From a virus, in the IMG/VR virus record IMGVR_UViG_3300009285_000790, positions 1-36,217 of that record: a stretch of 36,217 nucleotides of DNA. One strand, 5' to 3'. The translations under genes were made by a program, and so were the position numbers. Below, in pieces: positions 1 through 6,121 of this stretch; position 1 is the first letter of the stretch, and every line of letters starts with the position of its first letter. The notes beneath the pieces are model-generated. The model searched no databases and was not told the DNA's origin. It worked only from the letters and a program-made list of their open reading frames with translations.

Positions 1-2
1 CA

Positions 3-77
3 TGGGGGGAAGCTAAGGCTAACGCCTTCTGGGATTTATTTGCAAACCCCGAAAACAGGGCAGAAGGATGGAGGTAA
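3..77 (+). CDS. 3' end of a gene cut by the window edge
   Basis: An open frame enters from the left edge and stops at TAA 75-77, giving 24 residues that end in the pattern FWDLFANPENR. That acidic-aromatic pattern resembles the short tails seen on some ssDNA-binding and organellar-type SSB proteins; this is a resemblance only. The Shine-Dalgarno site of ssb lies inside its last codons, which is the usual phage operon arrangement and suggests co-transcription. The gene itself cannot be identified from so little. Confidence 0.4.
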   Translation, partial: WGEAKANAFWDLFANPENRAEGWR

Positions 78-78
78 T

Positions 79-447
79 ATGCTAAATAAGGTAATGATAA
101 TCGGTAATTTGGGGAAGGAGGTGGAAATGCGCTTCACCCCGCAAGGAAGCCCTGTAGCATCCTTTAGCGTAGCCTGTAATTCCAAGTTTGGGGAAAAGGA
201 AACTACCGAGTGGTTCTCTATCGTGACTTGGGACAAACTGGCTGAAACCTGTAACCAATATCTACAGAAGGGGCAGCAGGTGTTTGTTGAAGGCCGTCTC
301 CAAACCCGAACATGGGAAAGTGATGATGGAGTTAAGCACTATAAGACCGAGGTTATCGCGAATAGAGTGCTGTTTCTAGGCAAACGAAACAGCGAGAAAA
401 GTGAAACAGAACCACATGAAATAGACCCGGAAGATTCACCATTTTAA
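79..447 (+). CDS. ssb: Single-stranded DNA-binding protein (SSB)
   Basis: Binds and protects ssDNA during replication and recombination. The 122-residue product starts MLNKVMIIGNLGKEVEMRFTP and has the OB-fold landmarks of bacterial SSB (VASFSVACN, a TEWFSIVTWDKLAE-type segment, GQQVFVEGRLQTRTW). It ends in the acidic tip DPEDSPF, the classical C-terminal tail that recruits partner proteins. I chose ATG 79 rather than an in-frame upstream ATG at 40 because GGAGGT at 70-75 sits at ideal spacing. It is somewhat shorter than cellular SSB because the disordered linker is short. It lies 10 bp ahead of the ERF annealing gene, a common phage recombination pair. Confidence 0.93.
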   Translation: MLNKVMIIGNLGKEVEMRFTPQGSPVASFSVACNSKFGEKETTEWFSIVTWDKLAETCNQYLQKGQQVFVEGRLQTRTWESDDGVKHYKTEVIANRVLFLGKRNSEKSETEPHEIDPEDSPF

Positions 448-457
448 GGAGAATAAT

Positions 458-1165
458 ATGAGAAGCGACACAGTAAAAGAACTTGTAACCGCACTAACCG
501 CCTTTCAGGGCAAAATGACAGCCGTCAAGAAGGACTCTACCAACCCGTTCTATAAGTCCAAATACGCTTCACTTGATACCATCTGGGAAACTATCCGTAA
601 ACCGCTATCAGAGAACGGATTAAGCGTAGCCCAGACGATGAACTTAGTTGAGGGTAAAAGCGTATTGGAGACTACACTATATCACACGTCCGGGGAATGG
701 ATTAGCGGCACACAGCTAGTCAACCCGGTAAAAGACGACCCCCAGGCTCTAGGCTCTGCCATTAGCTACGCAAGGCGGTATTCATTGTCAGCTCTCCTAG
801 GGCTAGTATCAGACGATGATGATGCTGCTGAGGCAGCCACACCTAAGGCAGTAAAACCCACTACAACCGCAGTAAAAGATACAGCAAAGCAACCCCCCAA
901 ACCACAACCCGAAAAGGAATTAGAACCCAACTGGCCGATTACGGAAGCCCAAACCAAGAAAATCTATGCTCTCGCTAAAGAGAAACGGCTCTCCCCGGAA
1001 GAAGCCAAAGCCTATATCAAGAAAACCTTTAAGAAAAACTCTACCAAAGAGTTAAGCAAAGAAGAGGCTTCTACTATGATAGGGTTTCTTAACGAGATTA
1101 AACCCGGTGAACCTCCACTGGTAAGGGCTGCTAAAGAGTTAGGGGCACAGGAAACTTTGCAATAA
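458..1165 (+). CDS. erf: ERF-family single-strand annealing protein
   Basis: Predicted phage recombinase that anneals complementary ssDNA, probably working with the adjacent SSB. The N-terminal half (about residues 1-125) carries the ERF family pattern: NPFYKSKYASLDTIWETIR, then GLSVAQ, then a TTLYHTSGEWI-like strand and DDPQALGSAISYARRYSL followed by LGLVSDDDDA, which is characteristic. A proline/lysine linker (about 128-155) leads to a C-terminal region with EAQTKKIYALAKEK and paired helices, similar to the small domain appended to many ERF proteins. A GGAG site lies just upstream of ATG 458. No exonuclease partner is seen in the window. Confidence 0.9.
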   Translation: MRSDTVKELVTALTAFQGKMTAVKKDSTNPFYKSKYASLDTIWETIRKPLSENGLSVAQTMNLVEGKSVLETTLYHTSGEWISGTQLVNPVKDDPQALGSAISYARRYSLSALLGLVSDDDDAAEAATPKAVKPTTTAVKDTAKQPPKPQPEKELEPNWPITEAQTKKIYALAKEKRLSPEEAKAYIKKTFKKNSTKELSKEEASTMIGFLNEIKPGEPPLVRAAKELGAQETLQ

Positions 1166-1175
1166 CATGCGAACC

Positions 1176-1204
1176 TTGACAAGTCCCCAAAGGGGGACTA
1201 TAAT
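1176..1204 (+). promoter_or_regulatory. Perfect consensus sigma70 promoter
   Basis: TTGACA at 1176-1181 and TATAAT at 1199-1204 are separated by exactly 17 bp, a full consensus match on both hexamers. The predicted start is near 1211. There is no gene for about 700 nt downstream, so the transcript is expected to begin with a long untranslated or functional RNA. This is the strongest promoter in the window by sequence. Confidence 0.85.
1182..1199. promoter_or_regulatory. Palindrome filling the promoter spacer (candidate operator)
   Basis: AGTCCCC at 1182-1188 and GGGGACT at 1193-1199 form a 7-bp perfect inverted repeat with a 4-nt loop that occupies the spacer between the -35 and -10 boxes and touches the first base of the -10. 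A dimeric repressor bound here would block RNA polymerase. No obvious cognate repressor is encoded next to it; the small HTH-like protein at 2163-2312 and the ribbon-helix-helix protein at 10689-10895 are possible candidates (inference). Confidence 0.5.
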
Positions 1205-1210
1205 TAATTT

Positions 1211-1697
1211 GCTGGTGTCTTGAGAGGCTGGAAAATGCCAAAGGCAAACGCCATATCGGTCACGCTGGGGCGGCTGCAACCCGCCCGAACCTTGACAAGC
1301 AAGCCTTCATGGGGTTAGTAGAAGACCGAGCCAGTGAGATTAACAACTGAATATTGCTGGTGTCATGTAAAACTAATGGTAGAAGGCACTATTTAGTAGC
1401 TGCATGCGGTAAGAGCTTCTAGCATCCGAGCTACCAGCCAGCAAGCCAACCACCCGAAAGGGCAGGAGACCAGAATGGGCTGTAAAACGGACGGTAGCAG
1501 TCGGCAGGACTCAGTGAAATGAGTTACAAGATTACACCTTGCTACTGGTTGGCAAAGCCGGTGTCCTGTATATCGGTCACAATAGAAGCGGGAAGCAGTA
1601 GCTCTGTGAGAACCGCCTTCGGTAGCGCCGGAGAATAGAGACTGACAGGCAGCGCTGCAAGTTCCGGTTAGGGACAAGCAGTAAAAGACCGAGCCAG
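1211..1697 (+). repeat. Interspersed short repeats inside the candidate RNA
   Basis: The 12-mer GCYGGTGTCNTG occurs at 1211-1222, 1356-1367 and 1557-1568. ATATCGGTCAC occurs at 1253-1263 and 1570-1580, and GACCGAGCCAG at 1324-1334 and 1687-1697. Because TCGGTC is the complement of GACCGA, each copy of one can pair with the following copy of the other, which suggests two structural modules built alike. GAACCTTGACAAG, which carries the -35 hexamer, occurs at 1171-1183 and again at 1287-1299. Spacing is irregular, unlike CRISPR or iterons. Confidence 0.6.
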
Positions 1698-1838
1698 CAA
1701 GCCAGCCACTCCAAAACAGGAGTATATGCTAGGTAGAGACAACAAGGGGCTACCGGCTGGCGAACTTGGGCCGAGGGGTAGTAGTCGACTGGGGAAAGCT
1801 ACCATCAGGAACGGGTGTAGGCCCAGATTGAAGGGCTA

Positions 1839-1896
1839 GGGTGGGGGTAGCAAGTTGCTTGCTAGTGGAGGCCCAAAACGCCTTCCGCCCCCACCC
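1839..1896 (+). other. Three-way junction hairpin at the 3' end of the candidate RNA
   Basis: GGGTGGGGG (1839-1847) pairs perfectly with CCCCCACCC (1888-1896). Inside it sit two hairpins: TAGCAAG/CTTGCTA (1848-1864, 7 perfect pairs, TTG loop) and GGAGGC/GCCTTCC (1867-1886, one bulged T). No T-tract follows, so this is not an ordinary intrinsic terminator; it lies 12 nt before the Shine-Dalgarno of the next gene and could also affect its translation. Confidence 0.6.
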
Positions 1897-1918
1897 GAAG
1901 CCTGAATAGGAGGTGAAG

Positions 1919-2170
1919 ATGAACTGGAGACCTGATGGATGGAAAAATCCTTATGATGGAGGGAAAGAAATAATAAATGAGGGTTGGAGAGTTACATATG
2001 CGCTCAAACCTCAAAAGTATTATCTTTATGAAGCCGGTGCTGATGCTATGCTGGAGGCATTGAGCCAACAGAATGTAACCTTACCAGATATAATACATCA
2101 TTACACAACTTCACGGCTAGGGAAGTTGGCTGTTATCCCCGACGATGAGAATGAGGTAACGGATGTATAG
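1919..2170 (+). CDS. Hypothetical small protein
   Basis: An 83-residue protein starting MNWRPDGWKNPYDGGKE and ending in an acidic tail (PDDENEVTDV). I chose ATG 1919 over an in-frame GTG at 1913 because AGGAGG at 1908-1913 has correct spacing to the ATG. The opening with Trp, Asn and Pro is common in small phage early proteins of unknown role. It is the first gene after the candidate RNA and overlaps the next start by 8 bp, so translation is likely coupled. I do not recognise a family. Confidence 0.75.
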   Translation: MNWRPDGWKNPYDGGKEIINEGWRVTYALKPQKYYLYEAGADAMLEALSQQNVTLPDIIHHYTTSRLGKLAVIPDDENEVTDV

Positions 2171-2312
2171 CTTGAGAGAGAAACGCAAGCGGAACGAAGA
2201 GCTGCTGAAATACTACCACGACCATCCCGAAGCGAACTACGCCGAGATAGGTGAGAAGTTCGGCGTTTCCAATTTGGGGGGTAAAGCAGGCAAATGGTTC
2301 TTAAAAGTCTAG
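2163..2312 (+). CDS. Very small HTH-like protein
   Basis: A 49-residue basic protein that overlaps the previous gene by 8 bp (start ATG 2163, stop TAG 2310-2312). The central part, HPEANYAEIGEKFGVS, has the spacing of a helix-turn-helix recognition unit as found at the N-termini of small terminases and regulators (Y-x-E-I-G-x-x-F-G-V-S). The N-terminus is strongly basic (REKRKRNEELLKYY). DNA binding is inferred from this pattern only. It could be a regulator of the promoter at 1176, which lies 1 kb upstream. Confidence 0.55.
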   Translation: MYSLREKRKRNEELLKYYHDHPEANYAEIGEKFGVSNLGGKAGKWFLKV

Positions 2313-2368
2313 GAAAAGCAGATAGTAGGAGAATATTGTTCACTTACTTCAAGTGTCTGGGGTGGCAA

Positions 2369-2557
2369 ATGCCTATCTTTATAAGTAAACCAGGCTTCAA
2401 GGCGCTTGATTTCGGTAATCTGGAAATCACTTTGTATAAGGTGGATAAAAAGAATCTCAAATCTTCATGTTGTGATATGCCGGTTGATATTGGCGGAGAT
2501 AGAAGCACTCACTATTATATTTGTTCTAAGTGTAGACAACCTTGCGATACAAAATGA
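2369..2557 (+). CDS. Small zinc-ribbon-like protein
   Basis: Starts at ATG 2369 (MPIFISKPGFKALDFG), 62 residues. An upstream in-frame ATG at 2294 would overlap the previous gene and has no ribosome site, so the shorter form is preferred. The second half has SSCCDMPVD followed by YYICSKCRQPC, the paired cysteines expected for a zinc knuckle. It overlaps the next start (ATGA type). Role unknown; likely nucleic acid or protein binding. Confidence 0.55.
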   Translation: MPIFISKPGFKALDFGNLEITLYKVDKKNLKSSCCDMPVDIGGDRSTHYYICSKCRQPCDTK

Positions 2558-2832
2558 TTACTTGCGCCGAGTGTATAGATAGATTCAAATCATGGGGAGA
2601 CGACCCTAGGGTGAGATGCGGGAAATATCATATGAGCGCTTGTGAATCATATTGCAGCAAGCCCGATTATTTCAGACAGATAGAACTCCCCAAACCCGAA
2701 CCGGAAATACCCGACCTTCCAGAAGTTAGACAACTAAAACACCAGGTAGACCAAGCCAAGGCGGGATATTTGCATCTTCAAAACAAACTAAACGAACATA
2801 TAAAAAATAGTAAAACTAAGGATAGGATTTAA
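2554..2832 (+). CDS. Cys-rich small protein with C-terminal coiled coil
   Basis: The start ATG 2554 overlaps the upstream stop as ATGA, indicating coupled translation. The 92-residue product opens with MITCAECIDRFKSWGDDPRVRCG and further cysteines (C-x2-C, CGKYH, CESYCSKP), a likely zinc-binding head, then a proline/glutamate linker (PKPEPEIPDLPE) and a helical segment VRQLKHQVDQAKAGYLHLQNK that looks like a short coiled coil. No family recognised. Confidence 0.65.
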   Translation: MITCAECIDRFKSWGDDPRVRCGKYHMSACESYCSKPDYFRQIELPKPEPEIPDLPEVRQLKHQVDQAKAGYLHLQNKLNEHIKNSKTKDRI

Positions 2833-2911
2833 AATATTTAAATTATTTAACAAATGGGGAAAATGTTTAACTGGTTTAACGGAATTTAACAAATATTTAA
2901 ATATTTAAATG
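2831..2911. repeat. AT-rich block with repeated TTTAAC boxes
   Basis: This 80-bp intergenic stretch is almost all A/T and contains TTTAAC at 2846-2851, 2866-2871, 2875-2880 and 2885-2890, flanked by palindromic ATATTTAAATATTTAAAT-like runs. It immediately precedes the ATPase gene. It could be a DNA-unwinding element with binding boxes (replication origin) or an operator array. The sequence alone does not decide. Confidence 0.45.
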
Positions 2912-2921
2912 TGAGGCTAGA

Positions 2922-3920
2922 TTGGAAGATTCCACGTATAAAAAAGTCTCCGCAATAGTAGATACATGGCTGGAAATTCATAAAGGCGAGACATTTGACC
3001 TTGATTTAGTCTGCCGCCAGCTACAAATTACAGAACGAGAAAACCGTCAACTCGTAGCTATAAAACTAGCCCATGAGGTCAAACAGCAAAAACTTGAAAA
3101 GTTAAACCGTATATATAGATATATAAATAAAGATAAAGATATAATAGACTGGTATAATAGTGATACTAATAAGACTATAGATATTAAATGGCCTCAAGGC
3201 AGAGACGGAACTAAGTTTGGCTTTGATGGCTGTGTCTGCATATCACCGGGGGACATTATCGTGGTAGCTGGGGTCAGCAATATGGGAAAGACGACCTTCG
3301 CCCAAAACTTCCTCTGGGAAAACATGGACTCATTCCCCTGTGCCCTTATGGGAAACGAATACACCCCGGTTAAATTCAAGCGCCGTATCTCAAGAATGAA
3401 CTGGAATAATCCCATTGATGAGAACGGGAAACCCAAATTTGAACTCATTAAACGATTAGAAAACTGGGCTGACATAGTAGAACCTGATAAGATTACCATT
3501 ATTGACTGGATAGCTCTGCCGGCGAATGAGCTTTATAATATCGGACACGTCATTCAGGGGATACAATCCAAGCTGGGGAATGGAATAGGGTTGATAGTTC
3601 TCCAAAAAGATGAGGCATCTAACCTTGGTAGGGGCAGAGCCTTCTCCGAGGAATTAGCTTCTCTTTACTTGACTGTTGATAAGGGCAGAATGACTGTTCG
3701 AAAAGCTAAAGAATGGTTTGAACATGACCCTAACAGGGAAGTTTATGGCTTTGATATAACTAACGGCGGTGTAGAATTTAGAAACATCAGACCGCTAACC
3801 AAGTGTTTTGAGTGTAAGGGCTCTGGCCAATATAAAGGCAATGAGTGTTTTACCTGTTATGGGACGGGGTATATTGAAAAGTCAAAACCTAAAGTCATAG
3901 AACCAGATGAACCATTCTAG
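2922..3920 (+). CDS. RecA/DnaB-like ATPase with N-terminal winged helix and C-terminal DnaJ-type zinc motif
   Basis: Predicted replication ATPase (helicase or loader). Residues 1-75 look like a winged-helix DNA-binding domain. The RecA-like core has Walker A GVSNMGKT (117-124) after the typical ISPGDIIVVA strand, and a Walker B strand ITIID (191-195); the later GLIVLQKDE strand fits motif 3 of DnaB/RAD55-type ATPases. The C-terminus carries two CxxCxGxG units (Cys295/298 and 309/312), the arrangement of a DnaJ zinc centre with half the usual repeats. Start is TTG 2922, preceded by GAGG at 2913; no ATG is suitable. It follows the AT-rich repeat block, consistent with a replication role. No polymerase or primase is visible nearby. 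Confidence 0.75.
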   Translation: MEDSTYKKVSAIVDTWLEIHKGETFDLDLVCRQLQITERENRQLVAIKLAHEVKQQKLEKLNRIYRYINKDKDIIDWYNSDTNKTIDIKWPQGRDGTKFGFDGCVCISPGDIIVVAGVSNMGKTTFAQNFLWENMDSFPCALMGNEYTPVKFKRRISRMNWNNPIDENGKPKFELIKRLENWADIVEPDKITIIDWIALPANELYNIGHVIQGIQSKLGNGIGLIVLQKDEASNLGRGRAFSEELASLYLTVDKGRMTVRKAKEWFEHDPNREVYGFDITNGGVEFRNIRPLTKCFECKGSGQYKGNECFTCYGTGYIEKSKPKVIEPDEPF

Positions 3921-3922
3921 TC

Positions 3923-3951
3923 TTGACAAAATAAAAAAATAGGGGTATAGT
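3923..3951 (+). promoter_or_regulatory. Sigma70 promoter giving a leaderless transcript
   Basis: TTGACA (3923-3928), 17 bp, TATAGT (3946-3951). Only six bases separate the -10 box from ATG 3958, so the expected start of transcription coincides with the A of the start codon. There is no Shine-Dalgarno site before this ATG. Confidence 0.8.
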
Positions 3952-3957
3952 AGAGAT

Positions 3958-4254
3958 ATGAATCAATCTGATAAGGTAATTCTCTTAAAGAAAGCCGTTG
4001 ATACATGGGGGCAAGCATTACAATTAACCATGGTGCTAGAAGAAACGGCTGAACTTCAAAAGGAAGTTTGCAAGATATTGCGAGGTGATTGGTCTAGTAG
4101 TCGCATGGATAGTCTCTCCAGTGAAATTGCCGATTGTTCTTTAATGTTAGAGCAATTAGTATTTATGACTGGCACAGCATCTAAAGTTGAACTAGAAAAA
4201 GAAATAGGCTATTCGGCAAGTAGTGAGGAAAGAGAAAATGGACAAGCAAAATGA
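3958..4254 (+). CDS. MazG-like nucleotide pyrophosphohydrolase
   Basis: A 98-residue all-helical protein with the MazG/dUTPase-like metal-binding signature: EETAELQKEV (residues about 28-37) followed by EIADCSLMLEQL (about 60-71), i.e. ExxE..ExxD. The family hydrolyses NTPs or dNTPs to monophosphates; phage versions are thought to tune nucleotide or alarmone pools. It is transcribed from its own promoter and appears to be translated from a leaderless mRNA, which is unusual among its neighbours. Length matches the small single-domain phage type. Confidence 0.75.
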   Translation: MNQSDKVILLKKAVDTWGQALQLTMVLEETAELQKEVCKILRGDWSSSRMDSLSSEIADCSLMLEQLVFMTGTASKVELEKEIGYSASSEERENGQAK

Positions 4255-4564
4255 TACTTCGGCGAGGGGCGTGGGAAAGATAGCAACGGTAAGTGAGGTA
4301 TTCTGGTATAAAACGAAGCATGGTAAGTGCCCTCAATGCGGACGTGAGCGTGATTTAGGACAGGTCAACGATAAATTCCAAGACCAATTCACTGACCGTT
4401 GTATAGACTGTTGTTTTGGCCCGCCAATGGAATACTGGGATATATGCGATGCTTGCGGGCAGCTCTATGTTGGCGAGCATTGTGATAACCCTAAATGCGC
4501 CGAGGGGTCACCCGCTCCCCCGCCATCCACTGAGAGCGTAAAGCCAAGACAACGTATTTGCTAG
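4238..4564 (+). CDS. Multi-cysteine zinc-ribbon protein
   Basis: Starts at ATG 4238 (MDKQNDTSARGV) with AGGAAAGA ahead of it, overlapping the MazG-like gene by 17 bp; an in-frame GTG at 4223 is a weaker choice. The 108-residue product has four Cys pairs: CPQCGRE, CIDCCFG, CDACGQLY and CDNPKC, consistent with two zinc ribbons, then a Pro/Ser-rich tail. Such proteins often bind nucleic acid or act as small adaptors. Function unknown. Confidence 0.65.
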   Translation: MDKQNDTSARGVGKIATVSEVFWYKTKHGKCPQCGRERDLGQVNDKFQDQFTDRCIDCCFGPPMEYWDICDACGQLYVGEHCDNPKCAEGSPAPPPSTESVKPRQRIC

Positions 4565-4601
4565 GCACGTATTTACTGAATGAAAACGGAGCGTATTTGC
4601 T
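4553..4601. repeat. Three direct repeats CGTATTTRCT
   Basis: CGTATTTGCT at 4553-4562 and 4592-4601 and CGTATTTACT at 4568-4577 lie across the end of the previous gene and directly before the methyltransferase start. The spacing (15 and 24 bp) is irregular. Possible operator for the methyltransferase gene. Confidence 0.4.
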
Positions 4602-4604
4602 GGA

Positions 4605-5324
4605 ATGAGCTTACCAACGCCTTACTACGATAGAAATGGCATTACCATCTACTGTGGGGATTGTAGGGAGATATTGCCTGAGCTTGGGCCCGTGGAAAGT
4701 GTCATCACTGACCCGGTGTGGCCGAATGCGGCGGTCGCCCTTATCGGGCGCGATGACCCCGCCGGCCTGTTTCTTCAAATGTGCAACGCCTTGCCGTCCG
4801 CGGAGCGTCTTGTTGTTCAACTCGGCTGCGACTCTGACCCACGCTTTCTGTCATCCGTCCCTTCAAAGTGGCCCTTCCTCCGTGTGTGCTGGCTGGATTA
4901 CGCCAGACCGTCTTATAAGGGGCGTCTCCTTTACACCGGAGACGTGGGCTATATCTTTGGAGTTCCGCCCGCATTTGTTCCTGGCAGACAAGTTATGAGT
5001 GGAATGTGCCGCAGCTCGAAGTCAGACCCAAATAACCTGCGCCATACCCACAAGCCTGGTTCTGGTGGCGGCCGATGGACAGCCCGAGCAGAGCAAGACG
5101 AGTTACCCCACCCCTGCGCCCGCCGGCTACAGCATGTGGAATGGTTAGTGCATCAGTTCAGTGACCATCAGGTGTGCGACCCTTTCATGGGAAGCGGGAC
5201 AGCGGCCGTTGCCGCCAAATACCTGAATCGTCAGTTCATCGGTATAGAAATTAACGAGGAATTCTGCAAACTGGCCGTCAAGCGGTTAGCACAAGAAGTC
5301 ATGTCTTTTCCACACTCTCCGTAA
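4605..5324 (+). CDS. Site-specific DNA methyltransferase (N4/N6 amino type)
   Basis: Methylates the exocyclic amino group of adenine or cytosine using S-adenosylmethionine. The order of motifs is that of the beta class: motif IV TDPVWPN (36-39 DPVW in place of the usual DPPY/SPPY) near the N-terminus and SAM-binding motif I DPFMGSGT (192-199) near the C-terminus, followed by FIGIEINEEFCKLAVKRL. The replaced catalytic motif could mean altered activity or a recognised variant. The gene is visibly more GC-rich than its neighbours and uses different codons, suggesting separate acquisition. It may protect phage DNA from host restriction. Confidence 0.8.
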   Translation: MSLPTPYYDRNGITIYCGDCREILPELGPVESVITDPVWPNAAVALIGRDDPAGLFLQMCNALPSAERLVVQLGCDSDPRFLSSVPSKWPFLRVCWLDYARPSYKGRLLYTGDVGYIFGVPPAFVPGRQVMSGMCRSSKSDPNNLRHTHKPGSGGGRWTARAEQDELPHPCARRLQHVEWLVHQFSDHQVCDPFMGSGTAAVAAKYLNRQFIGIEINEEFCKLAVKRLAQEVMSFPHSP

Positions 5325-5348
5325 TTTAGAAAAGGAGCTAAAGAGTGA

Positions 5349-5429
5349 ATGATTACACATCAAACGCCGGAAAGCCAAGAAATAAAACTTAATAGACTGA
5401 GTAAGCGGCTAGAGGCAATAGAGATATGA
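5349..5429 (+). CDS. Possible 26-residue peptide upstream of ninG
   Basis: MITHQTPESQEIKLNRLSKR begins a short frame that stops at TGA 5427-5429, overlapping the ninG start as ATGA. A GGAG site lies upstream, slightly far from the ATG. The overlap suggests translational coupling, but a frame this short can occur by chance. Confidence 0.3.
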   Translation: MITHQTPESQEIKLNRLSKRLEAIEI

Positions 5430-5872
5430 AGGCTACATTATCATCTACCAAGAAACTGCGAAAAAAAGGATTAAGAACAACAAAGGCGCACGCTTGGCGG
5501 TTATTTAGTAAATATATCCGCCTCCGTGATGCCCTTAAAACCACAGGCGATATTAACTACTGTAAATGCTTCACCTGCGGGCGGATAGAACCTATCAAAA
5601 ATATGGATGCCGGCCACTTTGTATCGCGCCGGTTTAACTCAACGCTATTTGATGAGCGGAATGTTCACTCTCAATGCACCTACTGTAATTGCTTTCTCAG
5701 TGGCAATCAATTAGAATACCGCCGCCAATTAATCAAACTCTATGGCGAGGGGATAGACATAGAGCTGAAAGATAAAGCCACCGAAATTAAGAAATACACT
5801 ATCCCCGAACTAGAAGAATTCATAGAGGAACTAAAGGGGAAAATCAGAACTTTGCAGGACGTGCAAACTTAA
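5426..5872 (+). CDS. ninG: NinG-type recombination protein
   Basis: A homologue of lambda NinG (Rap), a structure-specific nuclease involved in phage recombination and Holliday-junction processing. The 148-residue protein has the family hallmarks: basic N-terminus, Cys46/48/51 in the CFTCGR segment, MDAGHFVSRRF (60-70), FDERNVHSQC (75-84) and a second Cys cluster CTYCNCF followed by LSGN. These form a zinc-stabilised HNH-like core. The C-terminus is a helical, Lys/Glu-rich segment. It belongs functionally with SSB and ERF although they are 4 kb upstream. Confidence 0.88.
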   Translation: MKATLSSTKKLRKKGLRTTKAHAWRLFSKYIRLRDALKTTGDINYCKCFTCGRIEPIKNMDAGHFVSRRFNSTLFDERNVHSQCTYCNCFLSGNQLEYRRQLIKLYGEGIDIELKDKATEIKKYTIPELEEFIEELKGKIRTLQDVQT

Positions 5873-5881
5873 GGAGGCATA

Positions 5882-6064
5882 ATGGATATAAAAGACCTTA
5901 ATTCAGAACCAACGGAGTGGGAGATTTGCATGTTTGATTTGGATAATGCCATCAGGCATTTGCAAGAGTGCCAACACAATTTCAGGAAGGCATTGAATAA
6001 TATCAGGGAGCTAAAAGGAGAGGTGATGAGTATGATGAGCGGGATAACCCATTCCCTGAAATAG
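5882..6064 (+). CDS. Small helical hypothetical protein
   Basis: 60 residues, start ATG 5882 with AGGAGG at proper spacing. Sequence is mostly amphipathic helix (DNAIRHLQECQHNFRKALNNIRELKGEV), suggesting a coiled-coil adaptor. A second frame, shifted by -1, stays open from within this gene to 6135 and looks protein-like; see the finding on this region. Confidence 0.55.
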   Translation: MDIKDLNSEPTEWEICMFDLDNAIRHLQECQHNFRKALNNIRELKGEVMSMMSGITHSLK

Positions 6065-6121
6065 ACGCCTTTGAAACCTGCCGCGGGGCTATACTAAAGA
6101 TGTTAGGAGGGGAGCAATCTA

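Larger units (their letters stand above)
1210..1905 (+). ncRNA. Candidate long structured non-coding RNA
   Basis: A gene-free stretch of almost 700 nt downstream of the consensus promoter. Stop codons break the rightward frames, and the longest opposing frame looks random. It is dense in perfect helices: TGCC/GGCA (1236-1246), GGGCGG/CCGCCC (1268-1286), GTAGCT/AGCTAC (1396-1434), GTAGCA/TGCTAC (1494-1545), ACTCA/TGAGT (1509-1524), GCCAGCC/GGCTGGC (1701-1761) enclosing ACTCC/GGAGT (1708-1723), TGGGCC/GGCCCA (1767-1825), and a terminal three-way junction (1839-1896). Size and phage location recall known giant phage RNA classes such as GOLLD and ROOL, but I cannot assign it to any class. The 3' end is uncertain; the RNA may continue into the gene at 1919. 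Alternatives: a replication origin or a long regulatory leader. Confidence 0.5.

Noticed and set aside
1287-1299. Second TTGACA copy as another promoter
   Set aside because: No -10-like hexamer lies 16-18 bp downstream; it is better seen as part of the repeated module.
1393-1677. 94-residue minus-strand frame opposite the candidate RNA
   Set aside because: No ribosome site, composition not protein-like, lies fully within the structured region.
1211-1697. CRISPR array
   Set aside because: Repeats are short, unequal in spacing and paired in complementary fashion; no Cas genes are present.
1210-1905. Group I or II intron, or retron/DGR element
   Set aside because: No domain V-like hairpin, no reverse transcriptase or intron-encoded protein next to it, and it does not split a gene. 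The HNH gene is 6 kb away.
4636-4998. 120-residue plus-strand frame inside the methyltransferase
   Set aside because: Overlaps the well-supported methyltransferase in another frame; a by-product of its high GC content.
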